From Planctomyces sp. SH-PL14 (lineage in GTDB: Bacteria; Planctomycetota; Planctomycetia; Planctomycetales; Planctomycetaceae), in NCBI RefSeq assembly GCF_001610835.1, contig NZ_CP011270.1:2870001-2934000 (forward strand): a stretch of DNA of 64,000 bases, read 5' to 3'. Below are positions 56,274 to 64,000 of this stretch, piece by piece (the first letter of the stretch is position 1; each line of letters starts with the position of its first letter). The translations under genes were made by a program, and so were the position numbers. Under the pieces are notes generated by a model. The model did not search any database. It was given only the letters and a program-made list of their open reading frames with translations, and had not been told where the DNA came from.

Positions 56274-58184
56274 CTAACAGGGTTGGAGTTCAGCCTGCGC
56301 TTCTTGCGGTTCCAACGGATCGTCAATCCCGATCTCGCCCGAACGCACCAGACAACTGAACACACCACCCGCCCGAACCAGATCGTCGTACTGACCTTCC
56401 TCCACAATCCGACCCCGGTCAAACACCAGGATCCGGTCACAATCCTTCAACGTCGAAAGCCGGTGGGCAATGATGATCGTCGTCCGGTCCGCACCCGTAA
56501 TCCCCAGCGACCGTTGCACAAAACGCTCGCTGATGTTGTCGAGCGCACTCGTCGCCTCATCCAGAATCAACAGCGGGTAGTGACGAAGAAGGATGCGGGC
56601 CAGAGCCAGTCGCTGACGCTGCCCACCCGAGAGGTTGTTCCCCCGCTCGACAACCGTCGCGTTGTAGCCCCCCGGCATCGCCATGATCTCGTCATGCAGG
56701 TTGGCCATTTTGGCCGCCCGCTGGATGTGCTCGTCATCCACCTCGCCGTTGCCGTAAACAATGTTCTCCCGGATCGTGCCGGAAAACACGAACGGGTTCT
56801 GCCCGACATACCCGGCGATCCGCGCCAACTCCGCGCGGGAGACCCGCTCCAGAGGCTGACCGTCCAGGAACACCTGTCCCCCCGCCGGCGGAATGAGACG
56901 GAGCAGGACCTTGATCCACGTCGACTTGCCGGAGCCCGAAGGACCTGCGACGCCGATCGTTTCCCCGTGATTGATGTTGAGCGAGACGCCGCTGAGCGCC
57001 CGCTTGATCGAGCCGTCCGAGGCCCGGTAGTCGCAAACGAGATTGTTGACCCGGATGGCCGGCCGCCCCGGTGTGAACCGGACGATGGCGTTGTTGCGGG
57101 CCTCGACGAACGACGGATCGACCGGCTCGCGAAGCATCTCCACCAGGTCGCCGACCCGCAGGCTCGCCTCGTGCCCTTCATCCATCACGCGGTGAATTTC
57201 GTTCAGCGGAGCCATCACGCTCAGGAACAGGACGGAGAACGCCAGAACGTCCCCCATGCTGATCGACCCGTTGATCGCCAGGAACGTCGCCACCGCCAGG
57301 ATGACGATGTGGAAGAACCCTTCATTGAGCGCCTTGCCGCTCCCGAAGAGCGACATCTCGAAGTGATGGCGGACTTCGCGGCGACGGCGCTTTTCGGTGG
57401 CGACAGCGAGCCGCTGAACTTCGAGCGGGACGGTGTTCGCGACCCGGATGTACTCGGCACCGCCGAGCTGTTCGACGATGGTGCCGTCGATCTCTTCGGC
57501 GTCCCGCATCAGGGTCAGGCGGACCCCCTTCTGGGAGGCGAGCTGCCGCATCGTGAGCCACACCGCGAGGGGGGCCACGCCCAGCATCACGAAACCGATG
57601 AGCGGATGCTTCGTGACCGCGGCCAGGAGCGCGAACATCCCGGTGAACAGCGCCGGGAGACAGTCGAGGAACATCAGCCGCAGGTAACGGACGAGTCCGT
57701 CGACACTGCGGAAGATGCGGCCGTGGAGCGCGCCGATCTTCTCGGAGGAGAAGGTCGTCATCGGAATCCGGAGCAGGTGCCCGACGACGCGGGTCTGCAT
57801 GTCGCGGTTGATGGCGGCCGCCGTCCCTTCGACAAGGCGGCGGCGGAGGACGTTGAACGCTTCGCGAAGGACATAAATGATGGCAATCGCGCCCAGAATT
57901 CGCGCAGCGTTGAGCCACATTTCGTGCTTCGGGAGCGACGTTTGCAGACCGCGCTGCGCGCTGTCCATCAGGGCTCCGAGCAGGATGGCTGTCCCAGCGT
58001 TGGCGGCGCTGGTGAGCATCATGAGCAGGCCGGCAGCCCCGAGGGCGGCTTTCCGGGAGACGGGGACGAGTTTCCAGACCTGCTGCCCCCGTTGGGCGAG
58101 TAGCTGCATCTCCTTTGCCAGTCCACGCTTCTTGTCGGCCGCTTCCATTGGAGTCTGATGTTGAGGAGGGACAAACTCTCGCAT
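56274..58184 (-). CDS. ABC exporter (fused permease and ATPase)
   Basis: 636 residues. A six-helix permease (about 45-330) is joined to one ATP-binding domain: Walker A GPSGSGKST near 415, Q-loop GYVGQNPFVF, signature NLSGGQRQRLALARI, Walker B LLILDEATSAL, and H-loop IIIAHRLSTL. It forms a homo- or heterodimeric exporter for lipids, peptides or drugs; the substrate is unknown. Met13 (58148) is an alternative start. The C-terminal 20 residues are acidic. It is not adjacent to the HlyD/TolC-like genes. Confidence 0.95.
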   Translation of the reverse strand: MREFVPPQHQTPMEAADKKRGLAKEMQLLAQRGQQVWKLVPVSRKAALGAAGLLMMLTSAANAGTAILLGALMDSAQRGLQTSLPKHEMWLNAARILGAIAIIYVLREAFNVLRRRLVEGTAAAINRDMQTRVVGHLLRIPMTTFSSEKIGALHGRIFRSVDGLVRYLRLMFLDCLPALFTGMFALLAAVTKHPLIGFVMLGVAPLAVWLTMRQLASQKGVRLTLMRDAEEIDGTIVEQLGGAEYIRVANTVPLEVQRLAVATEKRRRREVRHHFEMSLFGSGKALNEGFFHIVILAVATFLAINGSISMGDVLAFSVLFLSVMAPLNEIHRVMDEGHEASLRVGDLVEMLREPVDPSFVEARNNAIVRFTPGRPAIRVNNLVCDYRASDGSIKRALSGVSLNINHGETIGVAGPSGSGKSTWIKVLLRLIPPAGGQVFLDGQPLERVSRAELARIAGYVGQNPFVFSGTIRENIVYGNGEVDDEHIQRAAKMANLHDEIMAMPGGYNATVVERGNNLSGGQRQRLALARILLRHYPLLILDEATSALDNISERFVQRSLGITGADRTTIIIAHRLSTLKDCDRILVFDRGRIVEEGQYDDLVRAGGVFSCLVRSGEIGIDDPLEPQEAQAELQPC

Positions 58185-58681
58185 CGTCCCGAGGCGCCGC
58201 TATCGAACCGCCGGCTGGTGGCCACCGCGCTCTTGGGGCGGTGTGCCAAGGAAGGACGGGCAATCAGGTTGATGGACCTGTGACCGTGATCTCCGCATCT
58301 CGGCGGAAGTGTAATCAGGAGATGCGGCGTGCCGGGGGGATGCAAACGTGATGCCGACCATTTTCCCACCGGTGGATGCCGACGGTAAGGGGCAGAGTGC
58401 GAAACGGGGCAGTGTTTTGCTGCGGCGAATACGGCACCCAGAAACGTCAGTTGATGGGAGGGGGCCCGGATGGGGGAAATGGCGAAGAAGTTGCGGTGTC
58501 TTGAATGACAAAGGTGGATTGTGAAGTTGGGAAGAAGCGTCGTTGGATCACGCCTGGGGAGCAGTGAGAGCGATTGGCATCCAGGGGCGCGCCTTGGTTT
58601 GCGGGAGCGTGCCGATAGAGAGTTGTCGGGACAACAAAGGGGGATATTCACGGAATGGTAGTCAGACATCGCCCCTTTCAA
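58185..58681. other. Gene-free region upstream of the ABC gene
   Basis: About 497 bp with no gene that looks real. It contains imperfect inverted strings such as CTCCGCATCTCGGCG and CAGGAGATGCGG (58289 and 58317) and a G-rich tract near 58457-58480. The ABC promoter must lie here; none is clear. Confidence 0.45.
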
Positions 58682-59037
58682 CCGGGGTCCAGGGGGTAAC
58701 CCCTGGTGGGGAGTGCAGAGGGGCCTGTGTTGTTTTCTTGGCCCTTTGCCCGCCGGAGGCCTGGCCGTCGGGAGATACCTGAAGGAGAACGTGTCCAAGC
58801 GCGGACAACGTGCCGGATGCCCCCTCACCTAAAACGCGGGGATTGCAAAGCGAGCGATGTCGATTGAGAGAGTCCTCAACGCGGGTCCCGCAAAGGGGAC
58901 ATCCGTTGTGTCCCACGGTTCCTCATGGAAGTACCTCCGGCGGCAAGGGGGCCAAAAGACAACGCAGCCCCCCTTGACCCCAGGCTGCCGTCGCACAATG
59001 GGTTTGAGCAAGCACAGCCGTGCCGGCGAGGAGGCGG
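58682..59037 (+). repeat. Family A repeat, copy 13 (longest; loop cassettes in both arms)
   Basis: Orientation as copy 1, about 356 bp. The left hairpin (58719-58746) is AGGGGCC-TGTGTTGTTTTCTT-GGCCCTT. The right one (58945-58974) is AAGGGGGCC-AAAAGACAACGCA-GCCCCCCTT. The two loop cassettes are near reverse complements of each other. The end hairpin is CCAGGGG-GTAA-CCCCTGG. It lies between the divergent ABC and aroA genes. Confidence 0.9.
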
Positions 59038-59192
59038 GAGGGCAAAGCCTTTCGCCACTTTCACCTTCAACGACCACAATTCAGCAAATGCGCCCCACTG
59101 GAGGTTCGTTCCCGGCCGCGCGTCGTCATCCGCGACTCCGACCGGTATGATCCGCGATTCGCCATCGGACTCACGGAAAGCTTCACTTCGTC

Positions 59193-60476
59193 ATGTCGGA
59201 ATCGCTGGAAATCCTGCCAGTCTCAAAACCTGTGACGGGAAGGATTCGTCCACCGGGATCCAAAAGTCTGACCAATCGCGCGCTGATCCTCGCGGCGCTG
59301 GCGGAAGGGCCGTCGCATCTCTCCGGAGTTCTCGACAGCCGCGACACGCAGGTCATGGTCGAGAGCCTGCGGCGCCTGGGGATTGCGGTCGAGCAGGACC
59401 TCACGGCACGGACGATCGACGTCGCGGGATGCGGCGGGCGGATTCCGGCCGCAGGAGCGGACCTGTATCTGGAAAACAGCGGAACGAGCATCCGGTTCCT
59501 GACGGCCCTCTGCAGTCTCGGCGAGGGACGGTTCCGCCTCGATGGCAATGCCCGGATGCGGGAGCGACCGATCGCCCCCCTCGTCGAAGCGCTCCGGGGC
59601 GCGGGGGTCGAGGCCCGGTGTGAACTCGGCGGCGACTGTCCGCCGGTGGTGATCGAGGCGCACGGGCTGAAGGGGGGCGACGTCCGGGTCTCCGGGAACC
59701 TGTCGAGCCAGTATCTCAGCGCCCTCCTGATGTCCGCACCGGGTGCCCGGTCGGACGTCCGCCTGACAGTCGAGGGCGAATTGGTGTCGCGTCCCTACGT
59801 GGACATGACCATCCGCAACATGGAGCAGTTCGGCGCCGAAGTGACCGAGCCGACCGAGAACGTGTTTGTGATCCGTTCCCGACCTTACAGTGGCTGCCGC
59901 TACGACATCGAACCCGATGCATCGGCGGCGAGCTACTTCTTCGGACTGGCGGCGGTGACGGGCGGAACGATCACGGTCGAGGGGCTGTCGAAGGAGGCGC
60001 TCCAGGGGGACGTCGCCTTCGTCGAGGCACTCGCCCGGATGGGCTGTCAGGTCGAGTACGGCACCAGCGAGATCACGGTTCGCGGCGGGAAGCTCAAGGG
60101 CGTCGATATCGACATGAACGCGATTTCCGACACGGCCCAGACCCTGGCGTGCGTTGCTGTCTTCGCAGACGGTCCGACCCGGATCCGGAACGTCGCCCAC
60201 ATGCGGCTCAAGGAGACGGACCGCGTTGTGGCGGTCGTGATCGAACTCCGCCGCCTCGGCCTGACAGTGGAGGAGTTTCCGGACGGCCTGGAGATTCATC
60301 CGGGCCCCATCCAGCCCGCGACGGTCCATACCTACGACGATCACCGCATGGCCATGAGCTTCTCGCTCATCGGGACCCGCGTCCCGGGAGTCCGGATCGC
60401 GGACCCCGGCTGCACGGCCAAGACCTACCCGGACTACTTCGTCGATCTCGAACGTCTTTGCCGGGGGGCTCGCTGA
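59193..60476 (+). CDS. aroA: 3-phosphoshikimate 1-carboxyvinyltransferase (EPSP synthase)
   Basis: Joins shikimate-3-phosphate and phosphoenolpyruvate in the aromatic amino-acid pathway. 427 residues, normal length. Key parts: [10 protein letters not shown] (K24, S25, R29), [13 protein letters not shown] (95-106), [20 protein letters not shown], the catalytic Asp in [16 protein letters not shown] and YDDHRMAM. At the position of Pro101 in the E. coli enzyme there is Phe102. The stop overlaps the rsmB start by one base (TGATG). Confidence 0.96.
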   Translation: MSESLEILPVSKPVTGRIRPPGSKSLTNRALILAALAEGPSHLSGVLDSRDTQVMVESLRRLGIAVEQDLTARTIDVAGCGGRIPAAGADLYLENSGTSIRFLTALCSLGEGRFRLDGNARMRERPIAPLVEALRGAGVEARCELGGDCPPVVIEAHGLKGGDVRVSGNLSSQYLSALLMSAPGARSDVRLTVEGELVSRPYVDMTIRNMEQFGAEVTEPTENVFVIRSRPYSGCRYDIEPDASAASYFFGLAAVTGGTITVEGLSKEALQGDVAFVEALARMGCQVEYGTSEITVRGGKLKGVDIDMNAISDTAQTLACVAVFADGPTRIRNVAHMRLKETDRVVAVVIELRRLGLTVEEFPDGLEIHPGPIQPATVHTYDDHRMAMSFSLIGTRVPGVRIADPGCTAKTYPDYFVDLERLCRGAR

Positions 60477-61969
60477 TGCGCGATCCTCGATGGCGACCCG
60501 CTCGTTCCGGATCTGACGACTCGCCGACTCGGCCGCCTGAACTCTGGACGGGCCGCCGGCTCGCGCTCAATGCCCTCGTCGAGTTCGAGCGAAACCGGAC
60601 ATTCGTGGCCGATGCGCTGGAAGAACTCTTCGACGAGACGGGAGCGAGCGGCCAGGAGCGCGGCTTCGCGACCGAACTCGCCAACGGCTGTGTCCGGCGG
60701 ATGATCACCCTCGATCTGCTGATTGAGCCGTGCGTCAGCCGGCCGCGGGAGAACATCGAGGACGGGCTCTGGATCCTCCTGCGGCTGGGGGTGTACCAGC
60801 TCCTGTTCATGCGCGGCCTCGCGCCGCACGCCGCCGTCCACGAGACGGTCGAACTGGCGAACATCATCGGCATGCCCCGCTGGCAGGGGATGGTGAACGC
60901 CGTCCTGCGCCAGGTGCAGCGGACCTTCATTCCGGAGGGGGGCCTCGATGAGCGGCAGATCGCCGGAGTCGAAAACCTGACACCCGACCTGTTGGTAACC
61001 GGCTTCCGCGAGGTCTCGTCGGGGGCCGAGGGGGGCGAGTCCCGGATCGTCTACGACGCGCTGCGGCTCCGCGAGCCGCTGGGGGGAGATCCGCGTCGGG
61101 ACCTCGTGGCGTATCTCGCGCGAACTCTCAGCTATCCCGAGTGGCTCGTCGGCCGGTGGCGGACCGCTCATGGGGAGGAAGAGGCGCTTCGGCTCGGCGC
61201 GTGGTTCAATACGCCGGGCATCATGAGCCTGCGGGTCAACCTGCTGCGGACCGATCGCGAGACGGTTCTCCAGGAACTCGCTTCAAGGGCGATCGCGGCG
61301 CGGGCTGGCGACCTCCCCGAGTCGATCGTCCTCGAGAGTTCGATCCCGCTGGCGGGGTTCGGTCCGTTCCAGCGCGGCGAGGTGACCGTTCAGGACGTCT
61401 CGGCGATGGGAGCCGCGCGGCTCCTCGATCCTCAACCGGGTGAGAGGGTGTGGGACGTTTGTGCCGCCCCTGGCGGAAAGACGACGCACCTGGCCGAACG
61501 GATGCGGAACGAGGGGAGCGTCCTGGCGACCGACATCAATCCCCCGCGGGTCTGGCAGGTGAGTTCGGCCGCCGAACGGCTGGGGCTGACGAACGTCGCG
61601 AGCCGTCTGATGTCCCCGGAGTCCTATGACGCGCCGACCGAGCAGTTCGACGCGATCCTCCTGGACGTCCCCTGCTCCAATACCGGAGTTCTGGGGAAGC
61701 GCCCCGAAGTCCGCTGGCGGCTCTCTCCCTCCGAATTCAGCGAGCTGACGGTTTTACAGCGGCGGCTGCTGGACCTGGGGATCTCGCGCCTTCGCCCGGG
61801 GGGGCGCCTCCTCTATTCGACCTGTAGCATCGAGCCGGAAGAAGACGGGCTGCTCATCCGGAACGCTCTCGGGGCTCACCCCGATCTGTCGCTGCGGACC
61901 GAGCAATTCCACCGCCCCGGTCGCCCCGGAGACGGCGGATATCAGGCGTTGATCGTTCGGGCAGGTTAG
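60476..61969 (+). CDS. rsmB: 16S rRNA (cytosine-967-C5)-methyltransferase
   Basis: About 497 residues. The N-terminal NusB-like domain (GRRLALNALVEFER and AVHETVELANIIG) is followed by the Rossmann methyltransferase. It has the SAM site DVCAAPGGKTTHLAE, the first Cys of DVPCSNTGVLGKRP and the catalytic YSTCSIEPEED, the two-cysteine arrangement of RsmB/Sun enzymes. There is an Arg/Pro-rich N-terminal extension of about 20 residues. Coupled to aroA by TGATG. Confidence 0.95.
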   Translation: MRDPRWRPARSGSDDSPTRPPELWTGRRLALNALVEFERNRTFVADALEELFDETGASGQERGFATELANGCVRRMITLDLLIEPCVSRPRENIEDGLWILLRLGVYQLLFMRGLAPHAAVHETVELANIIGMPRWQGMVNAVLRQVQRTFIPEGGLDERQIAGVENLTPDLLVTGFREVSSGAEGGESRIVYDALRLREPLGGDPRRDLVAYLARTLSYPEWLVGRWRTAHGEEEALRLGAWFNTPGIMSLRVNLLRTDRETVLQELASRAIAARAGDLPESIVLESSIPLAGFGPFQRGEVTVQDVSAMGAARLLDPQPGERVWDVCAAPGGKTTHLAERMRNEGSVLATDINPPRVWQVSSAAERLGLTNVASRLMSPESYDAPTEQFDAILLDVPCSNTGVLGKRPEVRWRLSPSEFSELTVLQRRLLDLGISRLRPGGRLLYSTCSIEPEEDGLLIRNALGAHPDLSLRTEQFHRPGRPGDGGYQALIVRAG

Positions 61970-62077
61970 GGCTCGTTTAGTTGAGTACGGCGGATTATTG
62001 GCCGGACAAGGCGATTTTGCGTCCTTTCTGGGTCGTCCTGCGCGGCAAATGATTACGGAAATGCAAGCAAAAGTGGC

Positions 62078-62093
62078 CGGCACGGTGGATGCA
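62078..62093 (+). promoter_or_regulatory. Predicted sigma-54 promoter for the DUF1559 gene
   Basis: CGGCACGGTGGATGCA: GG at 62079-62080, ten bases, GC at 62091-62092, matching the -24/-12 consensus TGGCAC-N5-TTGC at the invariant positions. The start site would be near 62104, 60 nt before the ATG. Confidence 0.6.
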
Positions 62094-62163
62094 TAACGGT
62101 TTCGTCAGCTAGTGGGTCATCGTGACCAGCGGCCATTTGCTTCCCTCCGGCTCCCCCCCTGCC

Positions 62164-63198
<1,035 letters not shown>

Positions 63199-63387
63199 GT
63201 TCGATCCGCACCGGGCCGGCGGGGCCGATTGCGAACCCTTCAGGAAGGTCTCGCGAAATCGCTCGTGGCCGTGGAAGGCTGTCGGGAGGGAGAGGGGCCG
63301 CCACGGAAAACGCGGTGAAACCCTCCCGGCCCCGATCCCTCCGGACGCAAAATGGAGGTGTCGCTCTCCGCCATCGGGTCCAGCTGA

Positions 63388-63415
63388 TTGACATAAGTCT
63401 TGGCGCGAGTAGCAT
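63388..63415 (+). promoter_or_regulatory. Sigma-70-type promoter for the STAS gene
   Basis: TTGACA (63388-63393), 16-nt spacer, TAGCAT (63410-63415). The start site would be near 63422, about 29 nt before the ATG. Confidence 0.6.
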
Positions 63416-63450
63416 TGACGTCACGAGTTCCGCACTCGCGAGATGACGAA

Positions 63451-63819
63451 ATGGCCCCCACGAAGAAGCCGGACATTCTCACCCAGGACGGCGTGACCAT
63501 CGTCGAGTTTGGCCCGACCTTCGAGCGGATTTCTGAAGATTCCATCCCCGCGGCATCGGAAGCGCTCATTCAGGCCGCCGGCGGCGAGAACTCCAAGGTC
63601 GTCATCGACCTCTCTCAGACGCAGTTCTTCGGCTCCTCGTTCATCGAGGCCCTGTTCCGCGGCTGGAACAAGCTCAAGACCCGCCCGGATGCGGCCTTTG
63701 TCCTGTGCGGCCTGACGGATTACTGCCGGGAGGTTCTTGAGGTCACGAACCTCAACCGGCTCTGGCCGACCTATCCGGACCGGGCCACGGCAATCAACGC
63801 GCTGGCAAAGCCGACGTAG
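63451..63819 (+). CDS. STAS-domain protein (anti-sigma-factor antagonist-like)
   Basis: About 122 residues. STAS fold: VTIVEFGPTF strand, VVIDLSQTQFFGSSFIEALF (the phosphorylatable-Ser loop; FGSS where FDSS is typical) and a C-terminal LWPTYPDRATAINAL helix. Such proteins bind anti-sigma factors or act in partner-switching signalling. No kinase or anti-sigma gene is adjacent. ATG 63451 follows GAGATGACGA; upstream in-frame codons are not family-like. Confidence 0.8.
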   Translation: MAPTKKPDILTQDGVTIVEFGPTFERISEDSIPAASEALIQAAGGENSKVVIDLSQTQFFGSSFIEALFRGWNKLKTRPDAAFVLCGLTDYCREVLEVTNLNRLWPTYPDRATAINALAKPT

Positions 63820-63844
63820 CGGCCCTCTCCAAATTTGCCGTTCG

Positions 63845-63869
63845 ACCGCTCCGATGACTGAGGAGCGGT
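63845..63869. terminator. Hairpin after the STAS gene (terminator-like, no U-run)
   Basis: ACCGCTCC and GGAGCGGT flank a 9-nt loop, a perfect 8-bp stem 25 nt after the stop. Without a T-run it may be only a transcript-end hairpin. No gene is seen from 63820 to the window end. Confidence 0.4.
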
Positions 63870-64000
63870 ACGGACGCGGCAGGATGAAGGGAACCCGGCG
63901 ATCCCGCATAAGACGGAGCGCGCGGTCGAATCACTGCGGATTCGCACTTCCCCTTCGGCTCGAATGTCCGTTTAGGACTTGGCGGAGGCGGACTGCGGGA

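Overview
The window is high-GC bacterial DNA that reads as a Planctomycetota chromosome, probably Planctomycetia. The evidence is the gene content: a very large secreted cytochrome with DUF1549 and DUF1553 domains (5928-9056), a DUF1559 protein with a type IV prepilin leader (62164-63198), an SGNH hydrolase fused to DUF1080 (11265-12566), small planctomycete-style lipoproteins, and intergenic space crowded with palindromic repeats. Genus or species cannot be named from what is visible. No tRNA, rRNA, CRISPR array, insertion sequence or prophage gene was seen.

Layout. 1-5604: a DUF4375 protein, a Cys-cluster protein, a BFD-type 2Fe-2S protein, family 4 uracil-DNA glycosylase, a TerC membrane protein, then trpC with a small DUF4149 membrane protein. 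5928-14745: the DUF1549/DUF1553 cytochrome, MgtE, the SGNH-DUF1080 protein, a phosphotransferase and an HExxH peptidase. 15255-26959: a TPR lipoprotein, a PfkB-family kinase, a 2OG-Fe(II) oxygenase, a polytopic membrane protein and an Lhr-type helicase. 27364-34413: two tiny lipoproteins, an ECF sigma / anti-sigma / dusB operon, murJ with a small membrane protein, and a GNAT acetyltransferase. 34829-43134: a secreted thioredoxin-protease fusion, a marR / outer-membrane factor / HlyD adaptor operon whose adaptor ends in two EF hands, and sixA. 43649-53132: obg with a creatininase-family gene, dnaG with rpoD, rsmE, a sigma-54 activator and yqgE. 53680-63819: a CDF metal exporter, an orphan TadC-like protein, an ABC exporter, aroA with rsmB, the DUF1559 protein and a STAS protein.

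Most genes are conserved housekeeping or envelope functions in short operons. Coupled stop/start junctions are visible at 29203 (sigma/anti-sigma), 41569 (marR/outer-membrane factor), 44770 (obg/creatininase) and 60476 (aroA/rsmB). Supportable regulatory sites are a sigma-70-type promoter for dnaG (46080-46107), one for the STAS gene (63388-63415), a sigma-54 (GG-N10-GC) promoter for the DUF1559 gene (62078-62093), a candidate MarR operator (42177-42194) and an intrinsic terminator after rpoD (50153-50185).

The most unusual content is between the genes. One element of about 310-355 bp (family A here) occurs 13 times, ten near full length and three truncated, in both orientations. It occupies about 3.7 kb (5.8%) of the window and never interrupts a gene. 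Each copy is a chain of hairpins with inverted ends. Stems are kept while loops change, and some arms carry a swapped loop cassette that is seen in both orientations. At least ten other short palindromic or dispersed repeat families (B to K) are scattered in other gaps. Family A is the best candidate for an undescribed element: a non-autonomous mobile repeat or a structured RNA.
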